DNA of 64,000 nucleotides from Isoetes taiwanensis (lineage: Eukaryota > Streptophyta > Lycopodiopsida > Isoetales > Isoetaceae). Positions 10,862 through 22,196 of the stretch are shown piece after piece. The notes beneath the pieces are model-generated. The model worked only from the letters and a program-made list of their open reading frames with translations, was not told the DNA's origin and did no database searches. The stretch's first letter is position 1; each line of letters starts with the position of its first letter. A program made the position numbers and the translations under genes. The stretch lies in NCBI GenBank assembly GCA_021234155.1, contig JAJEKV010000062.1:4343025-4407024 (forward strand). The letters are read 5' to 3'.

Positions 10862-11698
10862 TTGAATGTATTGAATATGGATGATAACACATCGAACCCA
10901 ATCGAAGACCACATAGAATCGAGAGGAATAGGACGATATGCAAACTTGCGAGCAATGGCAAGAGATCGTGCTAGACAGCGTTTAGCTGGACAGATAGGAG
11001 AAAACACTCGTGTTCTATCAAGAGTAGATTATAGGGAGAGGATTCGACATCTTGAGCGAGAGCGTCATACAAACTTGAGTGAAGCTACTCGAGAGGTGGT
11101 CCGTGAGAGCGCGAGACGACGACCAAAAGAACATCAATCTAGGAGGCATGGCGAATCGGCAATAGTTACCTCATTTACAACTGGAGTTAGAGTAAACGAG
11201 GTTGATTTGAATGCAAATGTGCCATCTAGCAATGGAAGCAACTTGCTCGAGGGGTCACCGATGGTTGCAGGTGAGCAGAATACGCACAGCTCGAGCTGGT
11301 ATGCTAGATTGAGCGAGGAAGGTAGGGACGAAGTACGTCGTAAGCGAAAGGAACGATATGCAAATGTGCATGGATCTTCCCTCGCAACTGGAGTTAGGAT
11401 AAATGACCTTGTTTCAAATGTAGGCGTACTGCCTAATATCGAAAGCGAGTTACCTGATGAATCATCGATAGTTGCAGAAGACCAGAATACGTACAAATCA
11501 GGATGGTATGCTAGCTTGAGTGAGGAAGCCAGGGACGAAGTACGACGTAGACGAATGGAAAGATATAGAAATTTGCGTGAAACTACTCGAGAGTTGCTCA
11601 ATGAGTCACCATCCATTGCAGGTGACCAGAACATGTACAGAGCAGTATGGTATGCAGGGTTGACCGAGGAAGATAGTGAGGAAGTACGTCGTAGATGA
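10862..11698 (+). CDS. Helitron N-terminal Arg-rich repeat protein
   Basis: 278 codons. Three internal repeats of about 70 residues each carry a motif like WYAxLSEExRDEVRRxRxER (near residues 149, 218 and 266), each preceded by a segment with 'DQN/EQN'. Arg-rich repeats of this kind commonly precede the zinc finger and Rep domain of plant Helitron proteins and are thought to contact nucleic acid. The frame ends at a TGA (11696-11698); the downstream zinc-finger segment is in another frame, so the original protein is broken here. The antisense 166-codon frame is a shadow. Confidence 0.65.
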   Translation: MNVLNMDDNTSNPIEDHIESRGIGRYANLRAMARDRARQRLAGQIGENTRVLSRVDYRERIRHLERERHTNLSEATREVVRESARRRPKEHQSRRHGESAIVTSFTTGVRVNEVDLNANVPSSNGSNLLEGSPMVAGEQNTHSSSWYARLSEEGRDEVRRKRKERYANVHGSSLATGVRINDLVSNVGVLPNIESELPDESSIVAEDQNTYKSGWYASLSEEARDEVRRRRMERYRNLRETTRELLNESPSIAGDQNMYRAVWYAGLTEEDSEEVRRR

Positions 11699-11739
11699 AG
11701 GGAGCATTATGCAAACTTGCCTGATGAGGAGGGGATCGT

Positions 11740-12580
11740 GTGCGTCTAATGGACAGAGCACGTCACATGCATATAGATGATACGGATACGACATCTAGCA
11801 ATGTCCACGTGCAAGCAAGCAATGTGGAGGACGCCTCAGTGTCAAGGGTGCTCGCACATTGGCGGGCTCGTGCACAACATATGAGGAGTGCGATTAATCG
11901 AACATTCACAACGTGTACATGGAATAAACGATGCACATATTGCCAGATTCCACTGCTGAACGTTGAAAAGGATGGGTTTTGTTGTAATAAGGGAATGTGG
12001 TTTCTCCCGCAGTTACCTCCTTTGCCTGATGCATTAGTTAACTTATATAACATGTCGGGTTTCAATGGAGTATGTAGAAAGATAAACAGACTTTTTTGTT
12101 AAATCAGCGTGCTTGGAGTCGATGGAGAGTTTGTCAACTTGGACTTCCCTTCGTCGGTGACGATCAGGGGTCATACGTATCATCGGTTGCTTCCAACAAG
12201 GGATACTAGAAATCCCATACATTGGTATGTATACGATGATTCACAACGTTATTTGCAAGCGAGCCTGCAAAGTGTGCCCTTTCAGTGTGTTGCAACCATC
12301 GGATCAGCCCTCGATGGAGTAAACCCATTTATTAGAAATCTTCGAACAATGGGAAGTATGCATATGCCTTCAGCATGTGAGTGATGAAATAGCGGCAAGT
12401 GCAGAGGCCAATAATACGGCTGATATTGCATCCCAGGTTGCGGGGTTTTGGGTTCGAAATGAGGGTGAACCGACTTTTATGAACATCCTTGATCCCATGT
12501 ACGAACCTTTGCAATACCCACTACTTTTTCCGCATGGTACACCAGGGTGGGGTCTCGGGAACGAATATGGCCTCACATAA
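11740..12580 (+). pseudogene. Helitron zinc-finger and linker region, broken
   Basis: 11740-12102 encodes a Cys-rich segment CTYCQIPLLNVEKDGFCCNKG followed by LPPLPDAL, typical of the plant Helitron replicase N-terminus. 12109-12384 and 12377-12580 carry on with HRLLPTRDTRNPIHWYVYDD, then EPTFMNILDPMYEPLQYPLL and FPHGTPGWG, also Helitron signatures. They are spread over three frames, so at least two frameshifts separate them. Confidence 0.7.
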
Positions 12581-12604
12581 TTACAATGGTATAGAGCAAG
12601 ACTG

Positions 12605-13522
12605 TTGCATGAGGGTAGGTTCCTTAAGCTGGGCCGTTTAGGTGGGGAGTATATCGTTGATATGTATTCAAGGATTGAGGACGCACGATTAAATTACTTT
12701 AGGACCTCCACTTTTAGAAATAGGAGAACTCAATACGATGAGGATTATTCTGAGCGAGAAAATGACAATCAAAATGATGTTATATTGCCTTCGCCGTTCT
12801 TGGGTTGCCAAAGATGGTGTTCTGTACAGGTTGCTGATGCGTTAGCACTCTCGAGATCAAAAGGTCGTCCAACTTTATTCATTACGATGACGACTAATAC
12901 AGATTGGCCAGAAATAAGGGTTGCCCTTGGATCTGGACAAAATGCTTCTGATATACCTATGACTGTTGTCCTGTGTTTCCATGGACGGTTGCAACGCCTG
13001 AAAGAATTGTTGCATAAATGTTTTCAACGTACATCATATATAATAACGGTGGTAGAGTTTCAAAAGCGGGGGCTTCCGCATTCGCACCTTGTGTTACATA
13101 CCGAACTAGATATACCAATAGAATGTATTGATGAAATTATATCTGCAGAACTACCAAGTGATCCGACTCTCCGAGCGCAGGTCCAGAAATTTATGATTCA
13201 TAGACATTCTAGCAGATGCTCTCCACATGGTGCTTCTTGCTGCTATAACTATCCAAAGCTAGTTAATCCAACAACCCACCTCGATTCAAAAGGCTATGTG
13301 CAATCCAGGAAGAGGAGTGTGGATGATGTGTGGGTAGTTCCATATAATGCATTCTTACTTCATGAACTCGATTGTCATATTATGGTTGACATCGCATCCA
13401 CCGTGCACGTCTTCTCTTATCTCTATAGTTACATATATAAGGGCTTTGATACTGCGAGATTTGAGATTACTCAAGAAAAGCATATAAACAAAGAGGTCAG
13501 AGCGCGCGGGATACACGAGTGA
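12605..13522 (+). CDS. Helitron replicase (HUH Rep) domain
   Basis: 305 codons covering the rolling-circle replication initiator domain. Motif 2 (HUH) is FQKRGLPHSHL at about residue 153. The catalytic tyrosine motif is present as YLYSYIYKGFD at about residues 271-281, with both tyrosines of the YxxYK arrangement. This domain nicks and joins single-stranded DNA during transposition. Key residues are retained, but the ORF is cut from the zinc finger upstream and the helicase downstream by frameshifts, so it is probably inactive in cis. Confidence 0.8.
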   Translation: MHEGRFLKLGRLGGEYIVDMYSRIEDARLNYFRTSTFRNRRTQYDEDYSERENDNQNDVILPSPFLGCQRWCSVQVADALALSRSKGRPTLFITMTTNTDWPEIRVALGSGQNASDIPMTVVLCFHGRLQRLKELLHKCFQRTSYIITVVEFQKRGLPHSHLVLHTELDIPIECIDEIISAELPSDPTLRAQVQKFMIHRHSSRCSPHGASCCYNYPKLVNPTTHLDSKGYVQSRKRSVDDVWVVPYNAFLLHELDCHIMVDIASTVHVFSYLYSYIYKGFDTARFEITQEKHINKEVRARGIHE

Positions 13523-15828
13523 ACGACGAGCATACAAATTATGATACAGACCAAGGTTCTCAACACATTCCGCAAATGCATACTACTACAGCGGTTCCTA
13601 GAAATGAGATACGCGATTACCTAAAGACACATTACCTTTCAGCAACTGAGGCATCTTGGAGAATAATGTGTTAAATGTCTACCTTTGCCTCTAATGCGAC
13701 CAAATACGAGATCATTATTGGATCGATACTTTTTGCGACCTCTTGATCATGTGTTCGATACATTGACCTGTATCCAATACTATGAACAATATACCCTAAT
13801 AGCATTTAACCCATCAGCGGCACACAGTGCGGATCCTATATAGAGCAGGGAGCAAGAAGGATTTACAAACACATTGTGAGAAAAAGAACTAGACAATCAT
13901 TAGTATGTAGGATCGTTTATTATTACCTAATGTGGGTGAGGCATTCTACTTAAAGGCAGATTTTGTTGCATCGTCACCGGGGACATGGATTGAGTTAAAG
14001 GTTGTTGATGATCAAACTTATGAAACATATCAGCGGTTTGTAGAAGGGGGGAGGGAAGGGGGGGGGTTTACTTAAACACACACAATGAAGCAATCTTTGG
14101 TTATGGAGGAGGCAATCTCTCTATCATTGAGTCCAATGCAGTTTTGCGTTTTCTTTTGCCATGTTACTACTCGATCGGGGACCAACAATGGATTTATGGA
14201 CCAAGTTCGGTGCCTATGAGTCTTGGCTTATTAGGCGAATATCAAATGATGATGTAATTGCTTTCAATTGAATCTACGCACTTGGTCAATAATATTCTAG
14301 TTCAACATGGCACTAACATCCGCGACGTTTGAACTCCAAGCTGCGGGATGCGTATTGAAGAGATGTGATGCATGAATTTTCGATCCGCATCATATCTACA
14401 TTACGCACTTCAAATGTCGAAATATGATGAATAATAACCACAATATTTAATTTCATAAAACACTGGTTGGAATCCCCTTGATGCGATGAACCTATCTTTG
14501 TAGATGGAAAGGACGGCACTAGAAAAACATTTGTTTTGAAATGTAGATGCTTTCTCATACGTAGCAACAGAGGCATAATATACGTATTGAATGCGGCGAG
14601 CGACTGATTATATGCGGTGGAATGAACAACACACTCCCTATTTGGATACACATGGTTGAAAACAATCTTGGGGCTACATTCGATGTTACCACGATTCAGT
14701 CGGCACAACTCATTCTTGAAGCTAAGGTCATTATCAGGGATGAGTTTCCAATGGCCAACAAGGCGTGATAGAAGTGTAAATCATCTTGTTGCAACAAGCG
14801 TGTGGAAACAATCTTCCTTTTGGTGGAAAGCATGTCATAGCTGCTGGTGATTTTAGACAGGTCGCGCCAGTCGTGAAGGGCGGGGGCAGGGTCGCAGCAT
14901 TTAATGCATCCATAAAATCATCGTCGCTATGGATGGAGGTCTTTAGTGTGTTGATATTGTATCAACCAATACGAAATCGCGGGGGATCGAGCTCATGCGA
15001 TTTGTTGACAATATTGGGAGGCGGGAACAAACTCTTTGTATCATTGGACTTATTCAACATAACTACTAACGTCGCGAATCTGATTGAATTCCTTTATCCA
15101 CTTTCGATATCCTTAGCGACCAACTTGAATGTGATAAACGAATTTCCTTTCGCTCCAATCAACGAACGCGTTGATGAGTTCAATGGTCGCATCTAGACCC
15201 AGAGTTCCTAATCAGGATAAGATGTATTATAGCCATGATTACATAACCGAGCATGACCAACCCATTCATGACCATCCCTATGCATCATCGGACTTTTTAA
15301 ACAACTTCACACACTCTAGGTTCCCAATCATGAACTCAGACTTAAGGTGGGGGAATATGTCATGTGATGAAGCGATTAGACATGGAGAAGGGTCTTGTGA
15401 AGAATGCTAGAGTTGTGATTGAGTCGATGCATGAGAAGTTTGTAATGTGCGGGTTTTGGGTGATCGAGAACCGATTTCGAACATTTTCTTTTTATCAACC
15501 AGAAAATCGTCCGTGGACTATTCATAGACGACAATTACCACTCCGGCTATCGTATTCAACCACATTTAATAGCTGTCAGGGCTTAACATTGGATCGGGTG
15601 GTCATTGATCTGAGCACAAATGTCTTTGCACATGGCCAATTATATACGGCCTTTACTCGTGTACGAAACAGGCAAGACCTGCTAATACTTCTCTCCCCAG
15701 AGAACACAACGAGAAGTACTTTGAATGTCATCTACAAGGAACTGCTCTGGGGTACATTCTCTCTAGCATGTAGTACATCTACCATTGAGGTGCATTACTT
15801 TTTCTCCATATATTATTTCTCTTGCTAA
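13523..15828 (+). pseudogene. Helitron PIF1-type helicase domain, heavily frameshifted
   Basis: Recognisable pieces in order: the Rep-helicase linker (EIRDYLKTHYLSATEASW, about 13605); a degenerate Walker A reading DGKDGTRKTF (about 14500), with Arg in place of Gly; a Walker-B-like VIIRDEFPMANK (about 14728); HVIAAGDFRQVAPVV (motif III, about 14835); and AHGQLYTAFTRVRN (motif VI, about 15630). The last ORF (15364-15828) is the longest clean part. Several frameshifts and a deleted middle make this a dead helicase. Confidence 0.75.
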
Positions 15829-16085
15829 TGGATTGGAAGGAAATTCTACTACTGCAGCAAATGGCAGTTGCTCTTCTCCACTTTCCACAGGTATCACAAA
15901 CATGTTTTCGTCCATTTTCATTACAGGTTAAACAAGTAACAATACGGCAACTGGCTTCAAATAAGGTACATCCCCTCTACTTTAACAGGTACTATTATCT
16001 GCACATATGATACATGACATGCTATTTCATTACCATGAAATTTCCTCCCTCCATGCTTGATCAAAGTGAACAAATAAAATCCATC

Positions 16086-16434
16086 CATCGCGGTGATGGT
16101 CTAGTGGTAAATCTATTAGTCATGGGTGGCCCCCAGCCAGGATCAAAGCCCACTGACTAGCATCGGGTGGTTTTTAAAAAAAGGAATGAAAAGGATATCC
16201 ATCGCGCCGGTGGCCTAGTGGTCAGGCCATTGGTAATGGGAAATCCCCACCCAGGCTCAAAACCTACTTACTACCGTTAGATGGTGGCAACAAAAAAACA
16301 TGAGACGATGAACGTAAATAAGAGAGTGTAAAAAACATCGCGGCTGGTGGCCTAGTGGTTAAGCCATTGGTTACGGGCAACCCCCACCCAGGCTCAAAAC
16401 CCACTGACTACCGTCGGATGGTTGAAAAAAAAAA
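16086..16434 (+). mobile_element. Three tandem tRNA-derived SINE-like units
   Basis: Units at 16086-16183, 16200-16299 and 16336-16434 each begin CATCGCGg and contain a pol III A-box-like TGGYCTAGTGG. About 40 bp later comes a B-box-like GGCTCAAAACCC (GGATCAAAGCCC in the first), then an ACTACCGTYRGATGG tail and an A-rich run. Unit length is about 100 bp. This is the architecture of plant tRNA-derived SINEs. They sit in the non-coding 3' part of the Helitron. The folded cloverleaf is not complete, so these are not functional tRNA genes. Confidence 0.65.
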
Positions 16435-16581
16435 CTATGATACTAAAAAAGAACTGGTAAAGTGCAAATAGTACCACAGTAACATAGCGGAAATTTCATG
16501 GTGATTGAAAATAGCTTCCATGTATCATATGGGCACATGAACACAAGGCAGTAGCGCGGGTTCAAATCCCGCGTGTTCGTG

Positions 16582-16800
16582 GTCCAAAACAACGGCAGAG
16601 ACATTTGGGGGCAGAGATCCGGGCTTCCCTGTGGCCGGATCGTAGTAATATAATCGACTCAATGATTTGGTTACGGATGAGATGCAGAATAGATCGTATG
16701 CATATGTGAAAAGTCCCATTCCGGCAATCACTATTGTATTGAAGTGGTATAGCTGCATTTTCACCCTGTCCAATGCTTTGAGAACCTGAAACCTTGATCC
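16582..16800 (-). pseudogene. Captured fragment of a PHT1 phosphate transporter gene
   Basis: Minus-strand frame reads [16 protein letters not shown], then [19 protein letters not shown], then [13 protein letters not shown]. This is the N-terminal region and first membrane helix of the plant PHT1 family of H+/phosphate symporters (family consensus resembles [19 protein letters not shown]). Only about 70 residues are present, ending abruptly at 16582. The fragment is antisense to the Helitron ORFs and sits near the Helitron 3' end between two related tRNA-T-arm-like motifs (16542-16575 and 16845-16885). It looks like a transduplicated gene fragment. Confidence 0.75.
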
Positions 16801-16950
16801 GCCTTGTCGTTATGGTCATCATCCTTCTATCGTGCGGGCACTGAACACAAGACAAAGAAATGTAGATTCAAATTGTGCATGTTCTAGCATGTATAGACGA
16901 GTTGGGGAAGAGAAATGTTTGAGGCGGTCTTGGCCGCCGCGATAAGTTTC

Positions 16951-18310
16951 TTGTATAAGTAATTTATAGCATATGTGTATAAATCATTTATAGCATATGT
17001 GTCAAAGATAGTTGTCACGTGCCATATTATATAATGTCAGTTAAATCTAAACATATGTAAGGAAGAAGGAAAAGAAACAACATTTACATCATGCTACATA
17101 AGCAACGTTCAATTGGATATATGACACGCACACCATATCAACATTGCCTTGTTGGGTCCTGCTCCAACCATCTTACATTGAACGCAACTCTGGACGGCCT
17201 CAAACTAGGATACATATTTGTTTTTGGATTAATGTGTTACCACCTGAGTAATATTTTTTATTGTCATGACATTCTACTTACTTATAGCACTAATTCATGT
17301 CATGCATTGGTTTCACTTTTACTTCCTTTTTTGTCCTTGTCTCCTGCTTTTGTGTCAAATTTTTGTACCTTCACTCTATCATATCCCTCCTCTTGTCCCT
17401 CCACTCTATTTTGATGGATGGAGGTAACATGTAGCACTCTTTAGAGTTGGAGTTCAAATTATTTCTTTACTCTTTGTTAAACTTATCAAGGTCTTTTGAT
17501 CTTTTCATATCATATAACGGTATTCCCTTCAATACATTATTGTTTTATTCTATTTCATAAAATGACAGGCCACATCAACACATTACGTGGAAAGTGGGCA
17601 TCCACCCCATTCCTTGGCCTGTGTTAAATTCAAATTTCTTTGTAGATAGTATGGAATGAATTTGAAGTGGACTAACTTCGTTGCAAAAATGTGTATCGAG
17701 GGCAAAGAATGCATGGGCAAAAGATAATTTGGACATGTGGATAGTCTGCATTCTCCCTCAATGGCTACTTAAGCTTTGATGTTTCAAATCAAGAACAAAC
17801 AATTTTTCTAGAATATCATCAAACATGACCATGAGGTCGAGGAAGGGGGGTGTATATTACTTGAAAATATAATGTAGTGTATTTTTAATTTTTGAAATGT
17901 AGAAAGGAGAATATTTTGGAAGGGAAGTGAAAAATGTTATTTCTAATCTTCTCAATCTTGAATATCCAGAAATGAATAATTATTTTAAAATTTTTGAAAT
18001 TGGTGCTTTGAGTGGTGATACTGCTTCATCACCCATACCTGCAAAGAGCACCACTCTTTACCAAAAAAACAATGGGGTTATAAGAGTCCCATTTTCTTGA
18101 AAAAAGAGGTGGGCATAAAAGATGATTAATACAAGTTCAAAGAATATCCATATTCTATTGTTCCTTCTAGAATTGTAGAGGAAGCTATTGGCATTTATTA
18201 CTAGAGAATGTGACAAATGAGACAGCTCAGCGGAGTGGTCTAAATGTTAATTTTAGTGTAGCATGGGGGCTAAAATACGGCAAGGAATTGACAATCGTTG
18301 ATACTTGGTT
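16951..18310. other. Non-coding, no gene recognised
   Basis: AT-rich. Two copies of ATTTATAGCATATGTGT (about 16965 and 16990). No open frame resembles a known protein. Confidence 0.5.
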
Positions 18311-18311
18311 T

Positions 18312-18366
18312 GCTGACAGACAGATAGACAGACAGAGAGACAGACAGGCAGTCTGACAGACATGCA
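18312..18366. repeat. (GACA)n microsatellite, imperfect
   Basis: About 50 bp of GACAGACA repeats. The open frame across it on the minus strand is an artefact. Confidence 0.9.
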
Positions 18367-18439
18367 GGCTAACAGATTGAAACAACACGCCTCTAGGCAG
18401 CATCCAACTGGACATGTGACCACACACCACATTTCAGGA

Positions 18440-18780
18440 AGTGATGGTAATTGCCTTTCAGAATGGGAAAATGGTTAAAAATTTGATGCTAGCTGAAGAG
18501 TTAATTGTTGAAAAGGAGAATGATTCGTCAGATGAAAAGGCTTTGTTTGATCTTCCTTTTGATTTGCCTAGAAATGTTGGATCATTTGAATTGTGTGATA
18601 TTTAGAGAAGAAACCTATTTTTGGTGTGCTTCCATACCTATTGGGTTCTGATAATATACATGTATGTAATCAGTTGCCTCTACTTTGTCCTTGATCATGA
18701 AGTTGATGATGGATATTGCAAGCGATGTATTAAGGAACCGGCTAATATATCTTCTTCCTGGTTTGTGAATTGTGTGGAAT
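18440..18780 (+). pseudogene. Fragment related to the ORF at 6795-8099
   Basis: Encodes FDLPFDLPRNVGSFELCD. After a stop and frameshift near 18600 it continues LEKKPIFGVLP, which parallels ELPEEIGSFELVG ... LEESPELGILP of the 6795 locus. A further frame near 18690 reads DHEVDDGYCKRC. The two loci are members of an unrecognised gene or element family; this copy is degraded. Confidence 0.45.
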
Positions 18781-19594
18781 AGTACTGATGTCTCTCTTTA
18801 TAAAGAAATGGAGTATATGGGGATTGTAACTCTGTCATATTAAACTATAAACTATAAAACTTATAGTAAGACAATTTGAAGTGTATGTATATGCAGTTGG
18901 TTTTCCATCTGTACTCTTTTTGTTGAACTACCGAATTATATATGTTATTTGTTTGTTTGTTTGGACACCCAAGTGGTAGGGTGGATTGAAGTGCTACTAA
19001 TAGGCGGAAAAGATAAAGGATGCTCCTGTGCATCAGCACAGAAGAGGTAGAGCTTTCTATATTCAAGTACATAGTTAGCTAGTTCTTCACCACCCTCCCC
19101 CTTAGGGTGTGGTGTGAATACTTCCTATAGAGCCTATTTAAGAGGCTTAAATGTTTCTGTTATAATTCTTCCTATTTGGCCCTTGAGGGGTCTAAATAAG
19201 GTCTTGTACCATTACTTATATTATTAATAAAAATCTTGCATTCAATAAAAAAAAAAAAAATATATATATATATGTTGAATGACTATAGTAGATATTATAA
19301 ATTCAATATTACTGGTGCAAGTATATTGTCATTTTTATATTTGATGTTTTATGTTTTTTAATACTTCCAAATATGAATATCGGATTTCAGTATTTGAGAG
19401 ATGAAACGACCAATCAAAAAACACTGGTTTTCTCTATCTAAAGTGTTTGAGCATGAGCATGAGCAATTTGAATTAGGTGAAGCAAGGCTTTCTCTATTTT
19501 TTGTAATGCAATGAAAAATGGTAATGCAATCAAATATCATGTTGTATTGATACTAAAATGGATTCAAATTGCAAGCCACCATTGCATCATAGGC
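18781..19594. other. Non-coding AT-rich stretch
   Basis: Contains an A run and (TA)n tract at 19245-19273. No gene recognised. Confidence 0.5.
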
Positions 19595-20082
19595 CTATCA
19601 AGTTAAGTTTTTTTTTTTTTAAGGACGACAAACTTTATTGAAACTCCAAGCCAAAAGCCAGATACAAATGCAGAGGCGGGAATAAAATCTCAGAGAATAA
19701 TCATGATCCACTGAGTAGAACCATTAGCCTATGCATAAGACAACACACTCAAATGGAACTCAAATATCAACTGTCGCTTGGCAGGAGCAAGCGAAGAGCA
19801 ATGGTAGGTGTTAGCAATTCTAGCTTGTGCGTCCTGAAGGACAACTGCAGGAGGAATATCCAAATCCTGAAAGACACAAATCTTCTGCGCTTCCAGATGG
19901 ACTACAACATCCATCCTAATGCTAAATGAAATGCTTGGCTCCGCAACTTATTCCAAGTATCCGGATAAATAGCCAGGAGCACTTGCTGACTTGTCAATGT
20001 CACATGAAAAAGAGAAAGCAGCCAAGACCAAACAGGCTAGAGATGATCACATAAAAGGAAACAATATCTATCAAGTTAAGTT
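19595..20082 (-). mobile_element. 5'-truncated LINE insertion with 15-bp target duplications
   Basis: Minus-strand non-LTR retrotransposon tail. It ends in a poly(A) (the T-run at 19610-19620) preceded by CAATAAAGTTTGTCGTCC. The same 15 bp, CTATCAAGTTAAGTT, flanks both sides (19595-19609 and 20068-20082), a classic target-primed insertion. The body encodes the C-terminus of a LINE reverse-transcriptase protein (zf-RVT-like: WNKLRSQAFHLALGWML, then SIWKRRRF), interrupted by a stop. It is under 500 bp, so severely 5' truncated. Confidence 0.85.
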
Positions 20083-20640
20083 ATCAAAAATTGAGATGGG
20101 ATTATGTCTGTGAAGTGGGATAATAGAGGCTCCAGGCAACATAAAAAAGTGAACTTGCATCTCTAAACTGAACAATTGCACATCTCTGTACTATATCTGA
20201 TGGTGATACTTTAATAATGATCAACTCTATCAAGCTTTGGCTATGGTGCCCTTGAGCTTAATCCCCCTCTGAGTTTTGCTAGTTTTTCCTCGCATAGTTC
20301 ACATTCTGAGGTTATTTCTATCACCCTTATAATAGCTCATAATTTTTAATTCCGGTTTTGAATCATACATGCAAGCTAAAGTTTATGAATCGACTTCTGT
20401 ATTTAGGTGGCCTATAAATAGGAACTGATACCTTTTCATGAAGAAGGTTGCAAGTATTTGGTAATGCTCAAGGACATTATGGCATATCTAATAGTTGTGC
20501 ATTTTGTTATAAATTCAATGCTATGCAATATGTTATTGCTAATGTCCTTATAGACCCTCAGGCCCATGGCGAAACAGGGAAGAAAAAAAATAAATAGGTT
20601 CTTGAGCAAATTCCTTTGCCTCTAACTCATATACAACAAT
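20083..20640. other. Non-coding, no gene recognised
   Basis: AT-rich sequence between two LINE fragments. Nothing recognisable. Confidence 0.45.
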
Positions 20641-22192
20641 ACAATTGTAATAGCTCTTTTCTATATTTCCAGTATGTACGAAGGTATGCACCAAGGACAG
20701 CAGGGGGAATTTTCAGTAAATGCTAAAGAGAAGGAAAAGTAATGTGGTGCTAAACATGCTAACATAGCATAATGCTCATTCTCCACTTGTATCTCATGAC
20801 AGCATGGACAAAAACATAGTTCTCGAGATTCCTTAGCAGCATGCCCAACCTCATAACTCTCAATTGAGCGATGAGCTACCTCCTTTTCCAAATGGGCTCA
20901 TATTGAAGGTAAGATTGATCAACATAATTCACCATGGGATTAATCTCGCATTAAAAAAAGTTACTTTTGACTCCCAAGTCTCCTGTCGGCCATAGCAATG
21001 CAAGTGCCTTATCAATCATCAAAGCACGTAGTCCAGTTTCAATATCTAGGAGATCATCCATCTGGATATCCCATTGGGCTCCCCATCGACACAACTAGCT
21101 ATCCCATCCATCATGGCTTTGTTCACGAGACTCTGCAAGAGCTTGGATAGGTAGGCGACCTACATCCATATGTCTCGCGCACAAATAATAGCTGAGAGTT
21201 TGAAACAGTGCCTCAATTTCCAAAGGATATAATCCTATCTCAACCAACACCATTTCATAAGGAGTTTGGGACCTAACTCCTAGTTCATATAAGAGAAATC
21301 TCTTTTGGACTTGCTCAATTGCCTTCCACTTTGCTCGATTTAACCCTAATGCCCAAGTGGGACAGCCATACAACACAACAGTTTGCACCATAGCTTTGTG
21401 CACCCTGGACTACCACAATCGTCGGATTTGTCGATCCTACGATCCAGATCGTATGTTGCGGCCTGTTACCACCTCTCGTTTTGCTTATCATTTATGATTG
21501 GAGGCGCCTAGATTTTTAAATATGAAAAACAATTTCGCCTAAGGTTTTGAGGGAATATCGAACCTCTATGTGGCTCTGCTTAAGATTTTAGAATATAAAG
21601 TGGACATCCTTATTTGACTCCAATATTGCTGTTTATCTTTTTTGGTCCCTCCATAGGGAAGGAAAGCTCCATGAATACTCTCTTATAGAGTCTGACAACT
21701 GCCTTATGTAGGCTAGAGGGCATACCCAATCTAGCAAGATAAGCTCCCAATTTTTGCCACATCACCCTGTCAAATGCCTTTGTGAAATCCACACTGCTTT
21801 AATACAATGCATGGGCATTCCCTTCAGCTCCTTCAGCCATGACACAAAGAGTAAATAGTGATCTACTGTGTTCTGGTCCCTGCGAAAGCCAGCTTATCCC
21901 AATGCCCACACTCTGTGCAAATCAGCCCATGTAGGGACCTTCTGCTCTAGACTAATCCCATACACCTTGGCCACAACACTGCTTATCATGATCGTTCTGT
22001 AATTACGTACAGAATTGGGATTACCTGCCTTGAAAATAGCTACAATCCGAGTTAAGCACCGATTTTTAGGAACTGCCGAGTTTAGAGACAAATTAAAGAG
22101 CTCTGCAAGCTTGAAGTGCACTGGCTCCCCACCCCATTTGAGCACTTCTACAACCCAGCCTTCTGCATCTCGGGCTTTACCCATTAGCTAGT
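20641..22192 (-). mobile_element. Degraded non-LTR retrotransposon (reverse transcriptase remains)
   Basis: Minus strand, in order: GKARDAEGWVVEVLKWGG and NYRTIMISSVVAKVYG (22184-21894, RT fingers/palm); DFTKAFDRVMWQKL (about 21790); VLYGCPTWALGLNRAKW (about 21370, RT C-terminal/thumb); and a Cys-rich tail CFCPCC ... VENEHYAM (about 20800). The catalytic YxDD segment is not visible in the frames, and several frameshifts are present. It belongs to a different LINE family from the one at 19595, judging by the tail. Inactive. Confidence 0.8.
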
Positions 22193-22196
22193 TTAT

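Larger units (their letters stand above)
9020..16950 (+). mobile_element. Degraded autonomous-type Helitron
   Basis: Rolling-circle transposon. In order: TATA-type promoter (9022), two small accessory ORFs, Arg-rich repeat ORF, zinc-finger segment, HUH replicase, and PIF1-type helicase ending at 15828. A non-coding 3' part follows with inserted SINE-like units and a captured PHT1 fragment. A hairpin-capable GGCGGTCTTGGCCGCC at about 16922-16937 follows GTTGGGGAAGAGAAATGTT, a motif that also closes the shorter copy at 30.9 kb, so the 3' end is probably just beyond. Exact termini (5' TC, 3' CTRR) could not be fixed. Frameshifts and stops show it is no longer autonomous. Confidence 0.7.

Noticed and set aside
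11134..11634. 166-codon minus-strand ORF
   Set aside because: Antisense shadow of the Arg-rich Helitron repeat ORF; no protein similarity.
16542..16580. tRNA gene
   Set aside because: GCGGGTTCAAATCCCGC resembles a T-arm, but no acceptor stem, D-arm or anticodon arm can be formed upstream; it is a terminal motif of the Helitron family.
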